A stretch of DNA of 64,000 nucleotides from NCBI GenBank assembly GCA_001314905.1, contig LJZT01000002.1:62001-126000 (forward strand), in the 5' to 3' direction. This document shows positions 38,931-51,287 of this stretch, in pieces; position 1 is the stretch's first letter, and every line of letters begins with the position of its first letter. Position numbers and translations under genes: made by a program. Source of the DNA: Phormidium sp. OSCR. Its GTDB lineage: Bacteria > Cyanobacteriota > Cyanobacteriia > Cyanobacteriales > Geitlerinemataceae. The notes under the pieces were generated by a model. The model was not told the DNA's origin, did not search any database, and saw only the letters and a program-made list of their open reading frames with translations.

Positions 38931-40169
38931 ATGGCTATGAACGTTTTGAGTTTGTCGGCGACCTTTCCCTATCCGCCGAGTCGAGGCGGAACCCAAGTGC
39001 GAACCTTTAATTTATTGAAGTATTTAAATCAGTATCATCCCGTTACGGTCGTGACACAACGTCAGGAGGGAGTGAGCGAGGATGAGATTGAGGCCCTGCG
39101 CGGCTATGTGAGCGAGTTGGTGGTGTTTGAGCGTCCACCGATTGTAGACAAGAGTCTGTTGCGGAAAGTGCGCCGTTTTGGCGGCTTTTTTCTGGGGGGA
39201 ACGCCGCCGAGTGTGTTGTCCTATTACTCGCGGGAGATGCAAACTTGGGTTGATGAGGCGGTGGCGTCAGGAAAATACGACGTGATCACCTGTGAACATA
39301 GTGTTAATGAAACCTTTGTTCGACCCCGTTGGGGCGATCGCCTCAAAACCGTCGTCAATGTCCATAGTTCCATTTTTGGCACCTGTCGCCAACAACTCGA
39401 AACCGAAACCGCCGAACGTCCTCTGCGCGATCGCCTCAATTTACCCTTGTTGTTTCGCTATGAGAATCGCTATTGTCAGAAATTTAGTCATATCGTCGTC
39501 ACAACCCCCGAAGATGGCGCTCAGATGAAACAGTTTAACCCCGACAGTTGCATTATGGTGATTCCCAATGGGGTGGATGTGGGGGTGTTTCCCATGCGAT
39601 CGCGCGATCGTGGCGGTCATCGTTTAACCTTTGTTGGGGCCATGGATAATATCGCTAACATTGACGCAGTGACCTTTTTAGTTGAGGAGATTTATCCCCA
39701 GGTGCGATCGCGTTATCCCGATACTACCCTGACCCTAGTGGGAGCGAATCCCGTCCCCGAAGTGCAACGCTTAGGAGAGGTTCCCGGTGTCACCGTCACT
39801 GGACGAGTTCCCTCCATGGCTGAGTATCTCCATGAGGCGACGGTATGTGTCGTGTCGATGCGGATTGGCTATGGAATTAAAAACAAAACCCTCGAAGCCA
39901 TGGCGGCGGGAACGCCGGTGGTGGGGAGTGATTCGGCCTTAGAAGGCCTACAGGTTGATGGTGAGACAGTTCCTCGACGGGCCTTGCGCGCTAATGACGT
40001 AGAGGAGTATGTGCAGGCGATCGCGCATCTGTTTGACAATGCTAGTTTGCGTCAGGACTTATCTGAGAATGGACGCGCCTATGTACAAGAGCAGTTTACC
40101 TGGGAACGAGCCGGACAGCTTTACGAACGGGCGATCGCCGCCGAGAGAGGGGTTTGCCCAGAGACTTGA
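38931..40169 (+). CDS. Glycosyltransferase family 4-like
   Basis: PYPPSRGGTQVRTFNLLKYL, FVGAMDNIANIDAVTFLVEEIYP, IKNKTLEAMAAGTPVVGSDSALEGL. Confidence 0.92.
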   Translation: MAMNVLSLSATFPYPPSRGGTQVRTFNLLKYLNQYHPVTVVTQRQEGVSEDEIEALRGYVSELVVFERPPIVDKSLLRKVRRFGGFFLGGTPPSVLSYYSREMQTWVDEAVASGKYDVITCEHSVNETFVRPRWGDRLKTVVNVHSSIFGTCRQQLETETAERPLRDRLNLPLLFRYENRYCQKFSHIVVTTPEDGAQMKQFNPDSCIMVIPNGVDVGVFPMRSRDRGGHRLTFVGAMDNIANIDAVTFLVEEIYPQVRSRYPDTTLTLVGANPVPEVQRLGEVPGVTVTGRVPSMAEYLHEATVCVVSMRIGYGIKNKTLEAMAAGTPVVGSDSALEGLQVDGETVPRRALRANDVEEYVQAIAHLFDNASLRQDLSENGRAYVQEQFTWERAGQLYERAIAAERGVCPET

Positions 40170-40449
40170 GGCTCATGGTAGTCTAGGAGGCAGACAGATC
40201 GACGAAATTCAACGATAACCAAAACCATTATGAGCAAGACGACTCGATATCCCCGTCGAGCCGCTAAATGCCCCAATTTGATAGATCAACTAGATAACCC
40301 AACTAGATAACCCAACTAGATAACCCAACTTGCTAACTCAGTCTGAAACCCGTTAGAGCAGATACCCTGAACCGGGAAGAGTTGGGCGGATATGCCCCGG
40401 GACTGCCCAGAACCTGTATGATTTGGACAAAAACGTAACTTAATAAGGA

Positions 40450-43017
40450 GTGCTTATGCGAGCAGTGTTAATGGCTGGAGGATCAGGAACACGCCTACGT
40501 CCCCTGACTTGTGACCTTCCTAAGCCGATGGTGCCAATCCTAAATCGCCCCATCGCCGAGCATATCCTCAATCTTCTCACCCGTCACGATATTACAGAAG
40601 TTATTGCAACGGTTCACTATCTCCCCGATGTGATGCGGGATTATTTCCAAGATGGGAAAGATTTTGGCGTTCAGATGACCTATGCGGTTGAAGAAGAACA
40701 ACCCCTGGGAACCGCTGGCTGTGTCAAGAACGTCGAAGACTTGCTCGATGATACCTTTGTTGTCATCAGCGGTGATGCGATCACAGACTTTGATCTGCAA
40801 GAGGCGATCGCCTTCCACCGAGAAAAAGGCTCTAAAGCCACTCTGGTTCTCAAACACGTCCCCAACCCGATCGAGTTTGGGGTTGTGATTACCGATGAAC
40901 AGCAGCGGATTGTCCGCTTCCTAGAGAAACCTTCGGCTTCTGAGATTTTCTCGGATACCGTCAACACCGGCACTTACATTTTAGAACCCGAAGTTCTTCA
41001 GTATTTGCCCCAAAACCAAGAATGTGACTTCTCGAAAGACTTATTTCCGACGCTTTTAGATAAAGGGGAACCCCTCTATGGTTACATCGCCGAGGGCTAT
41101 TGGTGTGATGTCGGCCATCTCGAAGCCTATCGTGAGGCCCAGTATGATGCCTTACACCGTAAAGTTCAGATGACCTACCCTTACGAGGAACGGGAACCCG
41201 GCGTTTGGGTGGGACAAAACTCCTTCATTGATGACAGTGTCAAGATTAAGGCCCCGGTTCTGATTGGTGAAAATTGCCGCATTGGCCCCCGCACTAATAT
41301 CGAACCAGGAACCGTGATTGGGGATAATGTCACCATTGGCGCTGATGCGGATCTCAAGCGTCCGATTATTTGGAATGGTGCCATTATTGGCGATGAAGTG
41401 CATTTAAGAGCTTGCACGATTTGTCGGGGGACTCGGGTCGATCGCCGGGCGCATATCCTAGAAGGGGCCGTCGTCGGTCCGTTATCTACGATTGGCGAAG
41501 AAGCTCAGATTAGCCCTGGCGTACGCATTTGGCCGAGTAAGAAGGTTGAATCGGGGGCAATTTTGAATATGAACCTGATTTGGGGACAAACGGCGCGGCG
41601 GAATCTCTTTGGCCAGCGGGGGGTGAGTGGTTTGGCCAATATCGATATTACCCCCGAGTTTGCCGTTAAGTTGGGGGCGGCTTATGGATCGAGCCTCAAG
41701 CAAGGGGAACAGGTGGTGGTGTCGCGGGATCAGCGCAGTATTTCGCGCATGGTGTCGCGATCGCTGATTGCGGGCATTATGTCGGTGGGGGTGAATGTGC
41801 AGAACCTAGAAGCCACCGCCATCCCGCTATCCCGTTCCTTTGCTCGCGCGTCTCGTAATGGGATGACCTCTCGGCCGACGATCGCCGGTGGGATTCATGT
41901 GCGGATTCACCCGGATCGCTCGGATTCGATTTTGATTGAGTTTTTTGACGCGAATGGGATTAATATCACGAAATCCAAGGAGAAGAAAATCGAAGGCGGT
42001 TACTTTAAAGAAGACATCAGACGGGCGCAAATTGCCGAAATTGGCGATATGACCTATCCCAGTCAGGTGTTGGATATGTACAGCACCGGCTTTGAGAAAT
42101 TGCTTAATGTTGAGGCGATTCGCCACAGCAACAGTAAAATCGTCATCGACTATGCCTATGCGGTGTCGGGGGCGATTCTACCGATGTTGTTGGCTAAGTT
42201 TGGCAGTGATGCGGTAGTCCTCAATGCTAGTCTCAATCAGATGGCTCTGGCGAATGAGGAACGGGAAACCCTGTTGACGCAGTTGGGCCAGGTAGTCGAA
42301 GCGTTGCGGGCCAATTTCGGCGCTCAGGTGTCGGCGAATGGGGAGCAGTTTATTCTCGTGGATGAGTCGGGACTGCCGATTCGGGCTGAACAACTGACGG
42401 CGTTTATGGTCAATATGATTTTGACGGCTCATCCTCGGGGAACGGTGGTGGTTCCGGTTCATACGTCTAGTGCGGTTGAACAGATTGCTCGTCGTCATGA
42501 TGGCCAGGTGATTCGCACTAAGGCGAATCCGACGGCGTTGATGGAAGCCTGTCATACGAATCCTAATGTGGTGTTGGGGGGAAGTGGGGAAATGGGCTTT
42601 ATTTTCCCCGAGTTACACCCCGGTTTTGATGCCATGTTCTCGATCGCCAAGTTGATTGAGATGGAAACCCTACAGGGGCGATCGCTCGGACAGATTCGCG
42701 CGGAACTCCCCCGGGTGTATCACCGTTGTCAGACGATTCGTTGTCCTTGGACGGCGAAAGGGGCGCTGATGCGCCATATGGTGGAAACTCATTCGGCTGA
42801 TCGCATTGAGTTAACGGATGGGGTGAAGGTTTGTGAGCCTCAGTCGGATAACTGGGTGTTGGTGTTACCGGATGCGGGTGAGCCGGTGGTGCATATTTTT
42901 GCCAATGGGGACGATCGCGATTGGGTCGATCGGATGCTTCTGGATTATCGCGCCCGGATTCAGAAGTTTGTTGAACAGCAACAGGGTGGACAGAATTTAC
43001 CCCTCGATGAGATCTAG
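40450..43017 (+). CDS. NDP-sugar (mannose-1-P guanylyl) transferase / phosphomannomutase-like fusion
   Basis: LMAGGSGTRLRPLTCDLPKPMVPILNRP; left-handed beta-helix hexapeptides; C-terminal PMM-like domain. Confidence 0.93.
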   Translation: MLMRAVLMAGGSGTRLRPLTCDLPKPMVPILNRPIAEHILNLLTRHDITEVIATVHYLPDVMRDYFQDGKDFGVQMTYAVEEEQPLGTAGCVKNVEDLLDDTFVVISGDAITDFDLQEAIAFHREKGSKATLVLKHVPNPIEFGVVITDEQQRIVRFLEKPSASEIFSDTVNTGTYILEPEVLQYLPQNQECDFSKDLFPTLLDKGEPLYGYIAEGYWCDVGHLEAYREAQYDALHRKVQMTYPYEEREPGVWVGQNSFIDDSVKIKAPVLIGENCRIGPRTNIEPGTVIGDNVTIGADADLKRPIIWNGAIIGDEVHLRACTICRGTRVDRRAHILEGAVVGPLSTIGEEAQISPGVRIWPSKKVESGAILNMNLIWGQTARRNLFGQRGVSGLANIDITPEFAVKLGAAYGSSLKQGEQVVVSRDQRSISRMVSRSLIAGIMSVGVNVQNLEATAIPLSRSFARASRNGMTSRPTIAGGIHVRIHPDRSDSILIEFFDANGINITKSKEKKIEGGYFKEDIRRAQIAEIGDMTYPSQVLDMYSTGFEKLLNVEAIRHSNSKIVIDYAYAVSGAILPMLLAKFGSDAVVLNASLNQMALANEERETLLTQLGQVVEALRANFGAQVSANGEQFILVDESGLPIRAEQLTAFMVNMILTAHPRGTVVVPVHTSSAVEQIARRHDGQVIRTKANPTALMEACHTNPNVVLGGSGEMGFIFPELHPGFDAMFSIAKLIEMETLQGRSLGQIRAELPRVYHRCQTIRCPWTAKGALMRHMVETHSADRIELTDGVKVCEPQSDNWVLVLPDAGEPVVHIFANGDDRDWVDRMLLDYRARIQKFVEQQQGGQNLPLDEI

Positions 43018-43150
43018 TGGGGTCTGAGCGTTGGCAAACTGAGGTAAGCTAGTAGGCTGAGGACAACCACGACCTTTGGGGTCAGGGGGTCCTCGCCTCG
43101 CTGCCTTGGGTCGCTCTCGGGATGTCCGCAATTTTGAAGAGTTTAGTGTT

Positions 43151-43609
43151 ATGAATACCTGTGTTTTGATGGCGGAGATTGTCCAAGATCCGCAACTACG
43201 ATATACGAGTGATAATCAAACGGCGATTACGGAGTTGCTGGTGCAGATTGATCCGCTGCGGGATGGTGATCCTCCTGAGACGCTGAAGGTGGTGGCTTGG
43301 CGTAGGCTGGCTGAGGCGGTTCAAGAGAATTTTCATCGCGGCGATCGCGTGGTGATTGAGGGACGTTTGGGAATGGTGGTGTTCGATCGCCCCGAAGGGT
43401 TCCGGGAGAAACGGGCCGAGGTGACGGCGCAACGGATTCATCTTCTCGATCGCGCGGCGGCGGGTTCGGCTCCCCCAGCGGCTCCCACGGCGGCGGTTCC
43501 TTCGTCAGCTCCGGTGACGCCGATGAATGGCCCGGCGAATACGCCGGCTAATGCACCGGCTCCGGTGTCCTCCCCTGATGAACCGTTGTCGGATGATATC
43601 CCGTTTTAG
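43151..43609 (+). CDS. ssb: Single-stranded DNA-binding protein
   Basis: MNTCVLMAEIVQDPQLRYTSDNQTAITELLVQIDP...VVAWRRLAEAVQENFHRGDRVVIEGRL; acidic tip ...DEPLSDDIPF. Confidence 0.93.
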   Translation: MNTCVLMAEIVQDPQLRYTSDNQTAITELLVQIDPLRDGDPPETLKVVAWRRLAEAVQENFHRGDRVVIEGRLGMVVFDRPEGFREKRAEVTAQRIHLLDRAAAGSAPPAAPTAAVPSSAPVTPMNGPANTPANAPAPVSSPDEPLSDDIPF

Positions 43610-43615
43610 GTCTTA

Positions 43616-44326
43616 ATGCTTGAGTTTAATCTCGTTGATGATGATACAACCCCTTCTCTGCCCGTTTCACGGTGGGAGAAGGGGTTGGATGGGTTGGTGA
43701 CGGCGCAGATGCAGTCACAGTTTCAACGCTTTTATGATGGCGTGGTGCAGGGAAATCGTCAGGTGAATCTCACCCGCATTCTGGAACCGCTGGATTTTTG
43801 GGAGAAACATCTCTGGGATTCGTTGCGGGGGGTGGCGCCGTTTTTGCGGGGCGAGTTCTCGTTACCGCCCCGGCCTCAGGTGGTGGATATTGGCTCTGGT
43901 GGCGGCTTTCCGGGGATTCCTTTGGCGATCGCTCGACCCGATTGGTCGTTGACGCTCGTGGATTCGACTCAGAAGAAGGTACGCTTTCTTCAGGCGGCGA
44001 TCGCCCATTTGGGATTGTCTCAGACGGAGGCGATCGCCGGCCGCGCTGAGACGTTGGGGGCGTTACGTCCCTATCGAGGGCGTTATGATTTAGGCCTGTT
44101 GCGAGCCGTCGCCTCTCCCTCGGTTTGTCTGGGTTATGTTCGACCCTGGTTGAAACCTGGCGGCTGGGTGGTGCTGTATCGCGGCCAATGGCGCGATGAG
44201 GAACAGCAGGATTTGCAGCAGGGATTGTCAGGGTTTGAGTTGGTCACGATTGATGGGTTTGTGACTCCTGAAACCCAAGCGATTCGCCATGCTGTGATCT
44301 TACGACGTCGCGAGGGTGCTGGCTAG
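43616..44326 (+). CDS. rsmG: 16S rRNA (guanine527-N7)-methyltransferase
   Basis: VNLTRILEPLDFWEKHLWDSL, VVDIGSGGGFPGIPLAIARPDWSLTLVDSTQKKVRFL. Confidence 0.96.
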   Translation: MLEFNLVDDDTTPSLPVSRWEKGLDGLVTAQMQSQFQRFYDGVVQGNRQVNLTRILEPLDFWEKHLWDSLRGVAPFLRGEFSLPPRPQVVDIGSGGGFPGIPLAIARPDWSLTLVDSTQKKVRFLQAAIAHLGLSQTEAIAGRAETLGALRPYRGRYDLGLLRAVASPSVCLGYVRPWLKPGGWVVLYRGQWRDEEQQDLQQGLSGFELVTIDGFVTPETQAIRHAVILRRREGAG

Positions 44327-44440
44327 TTGATAGTTCGTCGTTGATTCTTGAGAATTGACGAGTTAAGTTGACACTTCATGATAAGCAATAGTAACCTCTA
44401 AAGCAATTATTTTTTGTGAATCTTAGAGATTCACAATGTC

Positions 44441-44656
44441 CTATCTATTGTGACTAATTTTTTGATGATGAGGGTACAGATGTTGTGGGGTTCGCTCGAC
44501 GGGATAGAGCTGGGTTTGCTCTTGCTCAACTTGGGCGATGTCCTGTTTCATTTCTAACCAGGCTCGCAGACATTCTTGCTCCCAGAGGCGACAGGTTTCG
44601 CTGAGGTGCTTCTGGGAGTTGGGAGCGGTGCGCGTGACGGGGGTGGAGGTGACCAT
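44441..44656 (-). CDS. Small hypothetical protein
   Basis: 71 aa ORF in an otherwise non-coding gap (LWEQECLRAWLEMKQDIAQVEQEQTQLYP). Confidence 0.4.
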   Translation of the reverse strand: MVTSTPVTRTAPNSQKHLSETCRLWEQECLRAWLEMKQDIAQVEQEQTQLYPVERTPQHLYPHHQKISHNR

Positions 44657-44907
44657 GGTAACCAGATTCTGTCCGACAGGTGGCGATGGGTGATCCGTAA
44701 ATCTACTTATTTATATCTTCACTCAAGATTGGGCTAAATCCGGATAGCTGACTCTGCTCGCCCGTAAATTGAGATCAATTTTGCGGATCAACCCGGTTCG
44801 GGTTAGGGTTCGCTGCAACCGGTTTCAGGATTTTTTGCTCTCGCTGTCCCTTTTTCCGTGATTTGTAACGGATTGCAACATATAATGAGAATCGGGCAAA
44901 TTGTTAA

Positions 44908-47290
<2,383 letters not shown>

Positions 47291-47451
47291 GGATTCGAGA
47301 ATGGGGAATATACCCGTTCCGGTGTTCCCTCTTGCCTCTTGCCTCGGGCGACCACAAGGGTACGCCCCTACGTCTTTCCCCTCCTGGGAGGGGCAGGGGT
47401 GGGTTCTCCCCTCGGTGGGAGGGGCCAGGGGTGGGTTATCCCTGTTCCGAA

Positions 47452-47508
47452 GTTCCCTGTTCCCTGCCTTGCCTCTTGCCTATTCCCTAGTCCCTATTCC
47501 CCGTTCCC
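47452..47508. repeat. Degenerate heptanucleotide array (GGGAAYN / GGCAAGA units on minus strand)
   Basis: Minus strand reads TGGGAAC GGGGAAT AGGGACT AGGGAAT AGGCAAG AGGCAAG, and contains the uvrD-like stop codon. Confidence 0.85.
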
Positions 47509-49912
47509 AAAGGGCATTAAAGGGAGGGGATGCGGGGAAGGGCTGGGGATTTTGCAGGTTATTCCAGGTAAATGGGGCATTTTTAGCGGCCGAGAGCCAG
47601 AGGAAGCGTTTGGCGCGAGTCATGGCCACATAAAGGAGACGATAGTCTTCGGCTTTTTTGAGTTGTTCGGCCAGTTGCCAATAGTCGTCGTAGCTTTGGC
47701 AGTTTGGCGCGGCTTCGTTGTCGGTGGTGTCGCGATTCCAGAGATGTTGACGGATTTGTCCTCGGGCGACTTCGTCGAGGCTGAAGTGGCCGAGAAACTG
47801 CATTTGCGGTTTGACGTAGAGTTCGCCGGGGATGTTTTTCTCTTGTAGGAAGGGGATAAAGACGAAATCCCAGTCTAGGCCTTTGGCTTTGTGCATGGTC
47901 AGGATGGTGAGTTGTCCGGGTTGGGTATATTTGGACTCGGAGGCGTCGGTTTCGACGCGATCGAAGCGTTCGCTGTTGACAAGGAGGGTCAGGTTGTCGA
48001 GGAGTTCTTCGAGGGAAAGGCGATCGCTGGTTTGTTGAAGGAGGCGTTCGTTGAGTTTGTCGGCGGTGGCGAGTTCGCTGGCGTTGTAGTTGAGGGTCAG
48101 CCCCAGAAAGCCGATGAGATGGGTTTGGGGCAGTTCCAAGCGGGCTTGGAGAAGACAACGGCACAGGTGACGGGCTTGGCGCACGTCTGGGGGTTGGGGG
48201 GCTTCGAGAATGGTGGGATAGAGGAAGTGTTCGGGGCTGCTGGCGAGGCGATCGAGGTCTTGACGGGGGATGAGGTGATGGTTAACGAGGACTTCTAGGG
48301 CGGCTTTGACGGCTTCGCGGGAATGGGGACGATGCAGGAATTGCAGCAGGTTGAGCATCTCTAGGGGAATGCCCGAGAGTCGTTCTTCGGCGTCGACTTC
48401 GTAGAGGTTGAGGTGGTTGTGATATTGATTGAGTTCGCTGGCGACGAAATGCCCTTGGTTTTTCTGGCGGACGAGGACGGCGGCGCTGGCCTGGGGATAC
48501 TGTGCGAAGAGGTCGCTAATTCGTTGCCCGAGGCGATCGACGCTCTCGCTAATATCATGGGGACGATGCAGTTCGAGGCCTGCGGCGATGGGGTCAGGGT
48601 TGGCGTTGGGTTGAGGGTCGTCGGCGGTGACGGGTTCAATCATCTGCTGTTCAAAGGGGGGTGGAGACTTGAGGGCTGGGGAGGGCGGTTTGGTTGTACG
48701 GTCTCGGGAGGAGGGGGTTGAGGTGGGTTTGCTCCATTGTTGGTTAATCCAGTTGAGGGTGAAGTTGGCGGCGTCGATGAGGATGGGGCTACTGCGTCCG
48801 GCCCGCTGTATGGTGGTTCGTTGGTGATGTTGGGCGCAATGGTGGCAAAAGCGGCGGAAGTAAATGGGATCGGCGGGGGTGAAGGTGGAGTTAATGGCTT
48901 GGTTGGGGTCGCCGACTCGGATTAGGTTGGCGCTTCCGTCGGGGTTTTGGGCGAGGGTGTCGAGGAGTTGCTGTTGTAGGGGTGAGGAGTCTTGGGCTTC
49001 GTCTTCAAAGACGGCAAAGGTTTCTTGTTGCCAGAGGTCTCGGATGTTGGGGTTTTGGAGAACGTTGAGGGCGGCGATGATGGCGTCGTCGTAGTCGATC
49101 AGTTGCTGCGATCGCATCTGCTCTTGATAGAGTCGATAGAGGCCGGCGGCGATGGTGAGGATGGCGTAGGGGTCTCCTTGGAGTTGCCCGAGGTGGTGCA
49201 GGTCTTCTGGGGAGAGTCCTGAGGATTTGGCTTCTTGGATGACGGTGTGGGCCAGGTTGGGCAAAACGTCGGTTCTGAGGACGGATTGGCGGCGCAGTCG
49301 TTCGGACTCTTCTCCGTCAAATTCTAGGCCGGTAATGAGCTGTTGATAGGCTTGGGGATGGTCTGTAATCCAGCGTTCGACGCAGTTACGGATGAGGCGG
49401 TGGTTTTGGTTGGGTTGTACTAGGCTTTGTTGGTCGAGATCGAGTTGCGCGAGATCCGGGTGACGGCCGGCGATTTTGAAGGCTAGGCCATGGATGGTTT
49501 GGACGGAAAAGCCCCATTTGGGCAGTTTGAGGAGTTCTAGGTTTTGACGGATTTTGGCTTTGATGTTGGCGGCGGCGGAGCGGGTAAAGGTGACGATGAT
49601 GAGTTGATGGCGCGGATGCAGTCGTTGTCGGGCGATGGTGAGGGCGGCGGCGATCGCCATTCCGGTGGATTTGCCCGAACCAGGAACGGCGGAGACGGCG
49701 AGAAGTCCTCCTTGCCAGTCTCCCATTTCTCGTTGTCCGGGACGCAGGCTATTGCGGAGTTGTTGGATCAGTTGGGGGCGATCGATCGGAGAGGGTTTGG
49801 ATTCGCTTAAGGTCATAGCAATTGGCTCGGAATTGGGGGAAAATGGGCTGTCAGCCGTTATTGGCAGTTTATCGTTTTCCCGATTAACCGGTCTTTGAGG
49901 ATTTATGCGCAA
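47480..49912 (-). CDS. UvrD/Rep-family ATP-dependent helicase
   Basis: Walker A SAVPGSGKSTGMAIA, FEDEAQDSSPLQQQLL, RVGDPNQAINSTFT, LTMHKAKGLDWDFVFIP, YVAMTRAKRFLWLS. Confidence 0.93.
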   Translation of the reverse strand: MRINPQRPVNRENDKLPITADSPFSPNSEPIAMTLSESKPSPIDRPQLIQQLRNSLRPGQREMGDWQGGLLAVSAVPGSGKSTGMAIAAALTIARQRLHPRHQLIIVTFTRSAAANIKAKIRQNLELLKLPKWGFSVQTIHGLAFKIAGRHPDLAQLDLDQQSLVQPNQNHRLIRNCVERWITDHPQAYQQLITGLEFDGEESERLRRQSVLRTDVLPNLAHTVIQEAKSSGLSPEDLHHLGQLQGDPYAILTIAAGLYRLYQEQMRSQQLIDYDDAIIAALNVLQNPNIRDLWQQETFAVFEDEAQDSSPLQQQLLDTLAQNPDGSANLIRVGDPNQAINSTFTPADPIYFRRFCHHCAQHHQRTTIQRAGRSSPILIDAANFTLNWINQQWSKPTSTPSSRDRTTKPPSPALKSPPPFEQQMIEPVTADDPQPNANPDPIAAGLELHRPHDISESVDRLGQRISDLFAQYPQASAAVLVRQKNQGHFVASELNQYHNHLNLYEVDAEERLSGIPLEMLNLLQFLHRPHSREAVKAALEVLVNHHLIPRQDLDRLASSPEHFLYPTILEAPQPPDVRQARHLCRCLLQARLELPQTHLIGFLGLTLNYNASELATADKLNERLLQQTSDRLSLEELLDNLTLLVNSERFDRVETDASESKYTQPGQLTILTMHKAKGLDWDFVFIPFLQEKNIPGELYVKPQMQFLGHFSLDEVARGQIRQHLWNRDTTDNEAAPNCQSYDDYWQLAEQLKKAEDYRLLYVAMTRAKRFLWLSAAKNAPFTWNNLQNPQPFPASPPFNALWERGIGTRE

Positions 49913-50852
49913 TCTTTATCCCCCGATTAGCCCCTATACTACGGGGACGTTACAGGTGTCTGACCTCCATACGCTCTATTATGAGGAGTCCGGCAATCCG
50001 CAGGGGAAACCGGCGGTTTTCCTCCATGGGGGTCCTGGTGGGGGGTGTATTCCCATGTACCGCCAGTTTTTTAATCCCCAGGACTGGCGTTTGATTTTGT
50101 TCGATCAACGCGGTTGTGGCCGTAGTACTCCCCACGCGGAGTTACGGGAGAATACGACTTGGGATTTGGTGGCGGATATTGAATGCTTACGGACTCATCT
50201 GGGGATTGAGCGTTGGTTGGTGTTTGGAGGAAGTTGGGGCAGTACCTTGTCTCTGGCCTACGCGGAAACTCACCCGGAACGCTGTACGGGGTTGATTTTG
50301 CGGGGAATTTTTATGTTACGTTCGCAGGAGTTACGCTGGTTTTATCAGGAGGGGGCCAGTTATATTTTCCCGGAGGCTTGGCAGGAGTATCTCAAACCGA
50401 TTCCTGAAGCGGAACGGGGGGATTTGATGGCCGCGTATCATCGCCGTTTGACCAGTGAGAATCGTCAGGTCCGGCTTGAGGCGGCTCGGGCCTGGGCGAT
50501 TTGGGAGGGCAGTACGAGTAAGTTATTTCCTGATCCTGATGTTCGGTCTAAGTTTGGCCGTGAGGGGTTCGCCGAGGCGTTTGCTCGCATTGAATGTCAC
50601 TATTTTGTGAATGGGGGCTTTTTTGAGCGGGAGAATCAGTTGCTTGAGGATGTGCAGCGGATTCGTCAGATTCCCACGGTGATTGTTCAGGGTCGCTATG
50701 ATGTGGTCTGTCCCCTGCGATCGGCTTGGGAGTTACATCAGGCGTTTCCTGAGTCGGAGTTGATTGTGATTCCTGATGCGGGTCATTCGGTCAGTGAACC
50801 GGGGATTCGCTCGGCGTTGGTGGAGGCGACGGATCGTTTTCGGTGTGGGTAA
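49905..50852 (+). CDS. pip: Prolyl aminopeptidase
   Basis: PAVFLHGGPGGGCIP, FDQRGCGRSTPHAELRENTTWDLVADIE, FGGSWGSTLSLAYAETHP. Confidence 0.96.
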   Translation: MRNLYPPISPYTTGTLQVSDLHTLYYEESGNPQGKPAVFLHGGPGGGCIPMYRQFFNPQDWRLILFDQRGCGRSTPHAELRENTTWDLVADIECLRTHLGIERWLVFGGSWGSTLSLAYAETHPERCTGLILRGIFMLRSQELRWFYQEGASYIFPEAWQEYLKPIPEAERGDLMAAYHRRLTSENRQVRLEAARAWAIWEGSTSKLFPDPDVRSKFGREGFAEAFARIECHYFVNGGFFERENQLLEDVQRIRQIPTVIVQGRYDVVCPLRSAWELHQAFPESELIVIPDAGHSVSEPGIRSALVEATDRFRCG

Positions 50853-50890
50853 ATTCAGCCGGGGTCAATGCTCCCGGTGGGGCGATCGCC

Positions 50891-51250
50891 CTTCAGGTTG
50901 ATGTTTTCTTCAACTTGAGGGGAAAATAAAATTGCGCAGCTTAGATGTTTGGCTTTGCGCCGGCCGCACCGGGCCGGCGAAGCCTCATCCTTCTACCCAG
51001 AAATTCGGTGCATCCTGGAACTAGAAGTTTCAGACTTGGTTGTTTCGATGTCTTCATTGTAGCTTGAGGTTTGGCAAAATGTCAAGCTATATTTTCAAAT
51101 TCAGCAGATAGGTGAATGGAAGGAAAGTCAGTCCCCAGACTGGCTAAGTGATGATGGAGTTTGCCAGAGATGAGCGAGTAAGAAATCTGAAGCGGTGAGG
51201 CTTCCCTATCCACAGGAGACCGCACTTAGGTGGTTGCGGTGTTTTCGCGT
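50891..51250. ncRNA. Candidate structured RNA / RNA-bearing element; family and strand unassigned
   Basis: No convincing ORF. Several strong hairpins: CTTCAGGTTGA/TCAACTTGAGG, GGCTT-tg-CGCCGGCC/GGCCGGCG-AAGCC, TAGCTTGA/TCAAGCTA, GTCAGTC/GACTGGC, ACCGCA/TGCGGT. Confidence 0.45.
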
Positions 51251-51287
51251 TCTGGACAAGACCAAACTATCTTTCGTTTTCCTCTGC

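Noticed and set aside
44414-44436. TTGTGAATCT-tag-AGATTCACAA hairpin between rsmG and a small ORF, possible bidirectional terminator
   Set aside because: Perfect 10-bp stem, but the T-run precedes it on the plus strand and the minus strand is followed by A's, so it is not a canonical terminator. No further support.
51117-51240. RNase P RNA-like string (ggaaggaaagtc...)
   Set aside because: The conserved bacterial RNase P core (GAGGAAAGTCCGGGCTCC with the matching 3' ACAGAA / GGTAA elements) is not present in order.
50940-51250. Group II intron remnant
   Set aside because: No recognisable 5' GUGYG boundary, domain V hairpin or reverse-transcriptase ORF.
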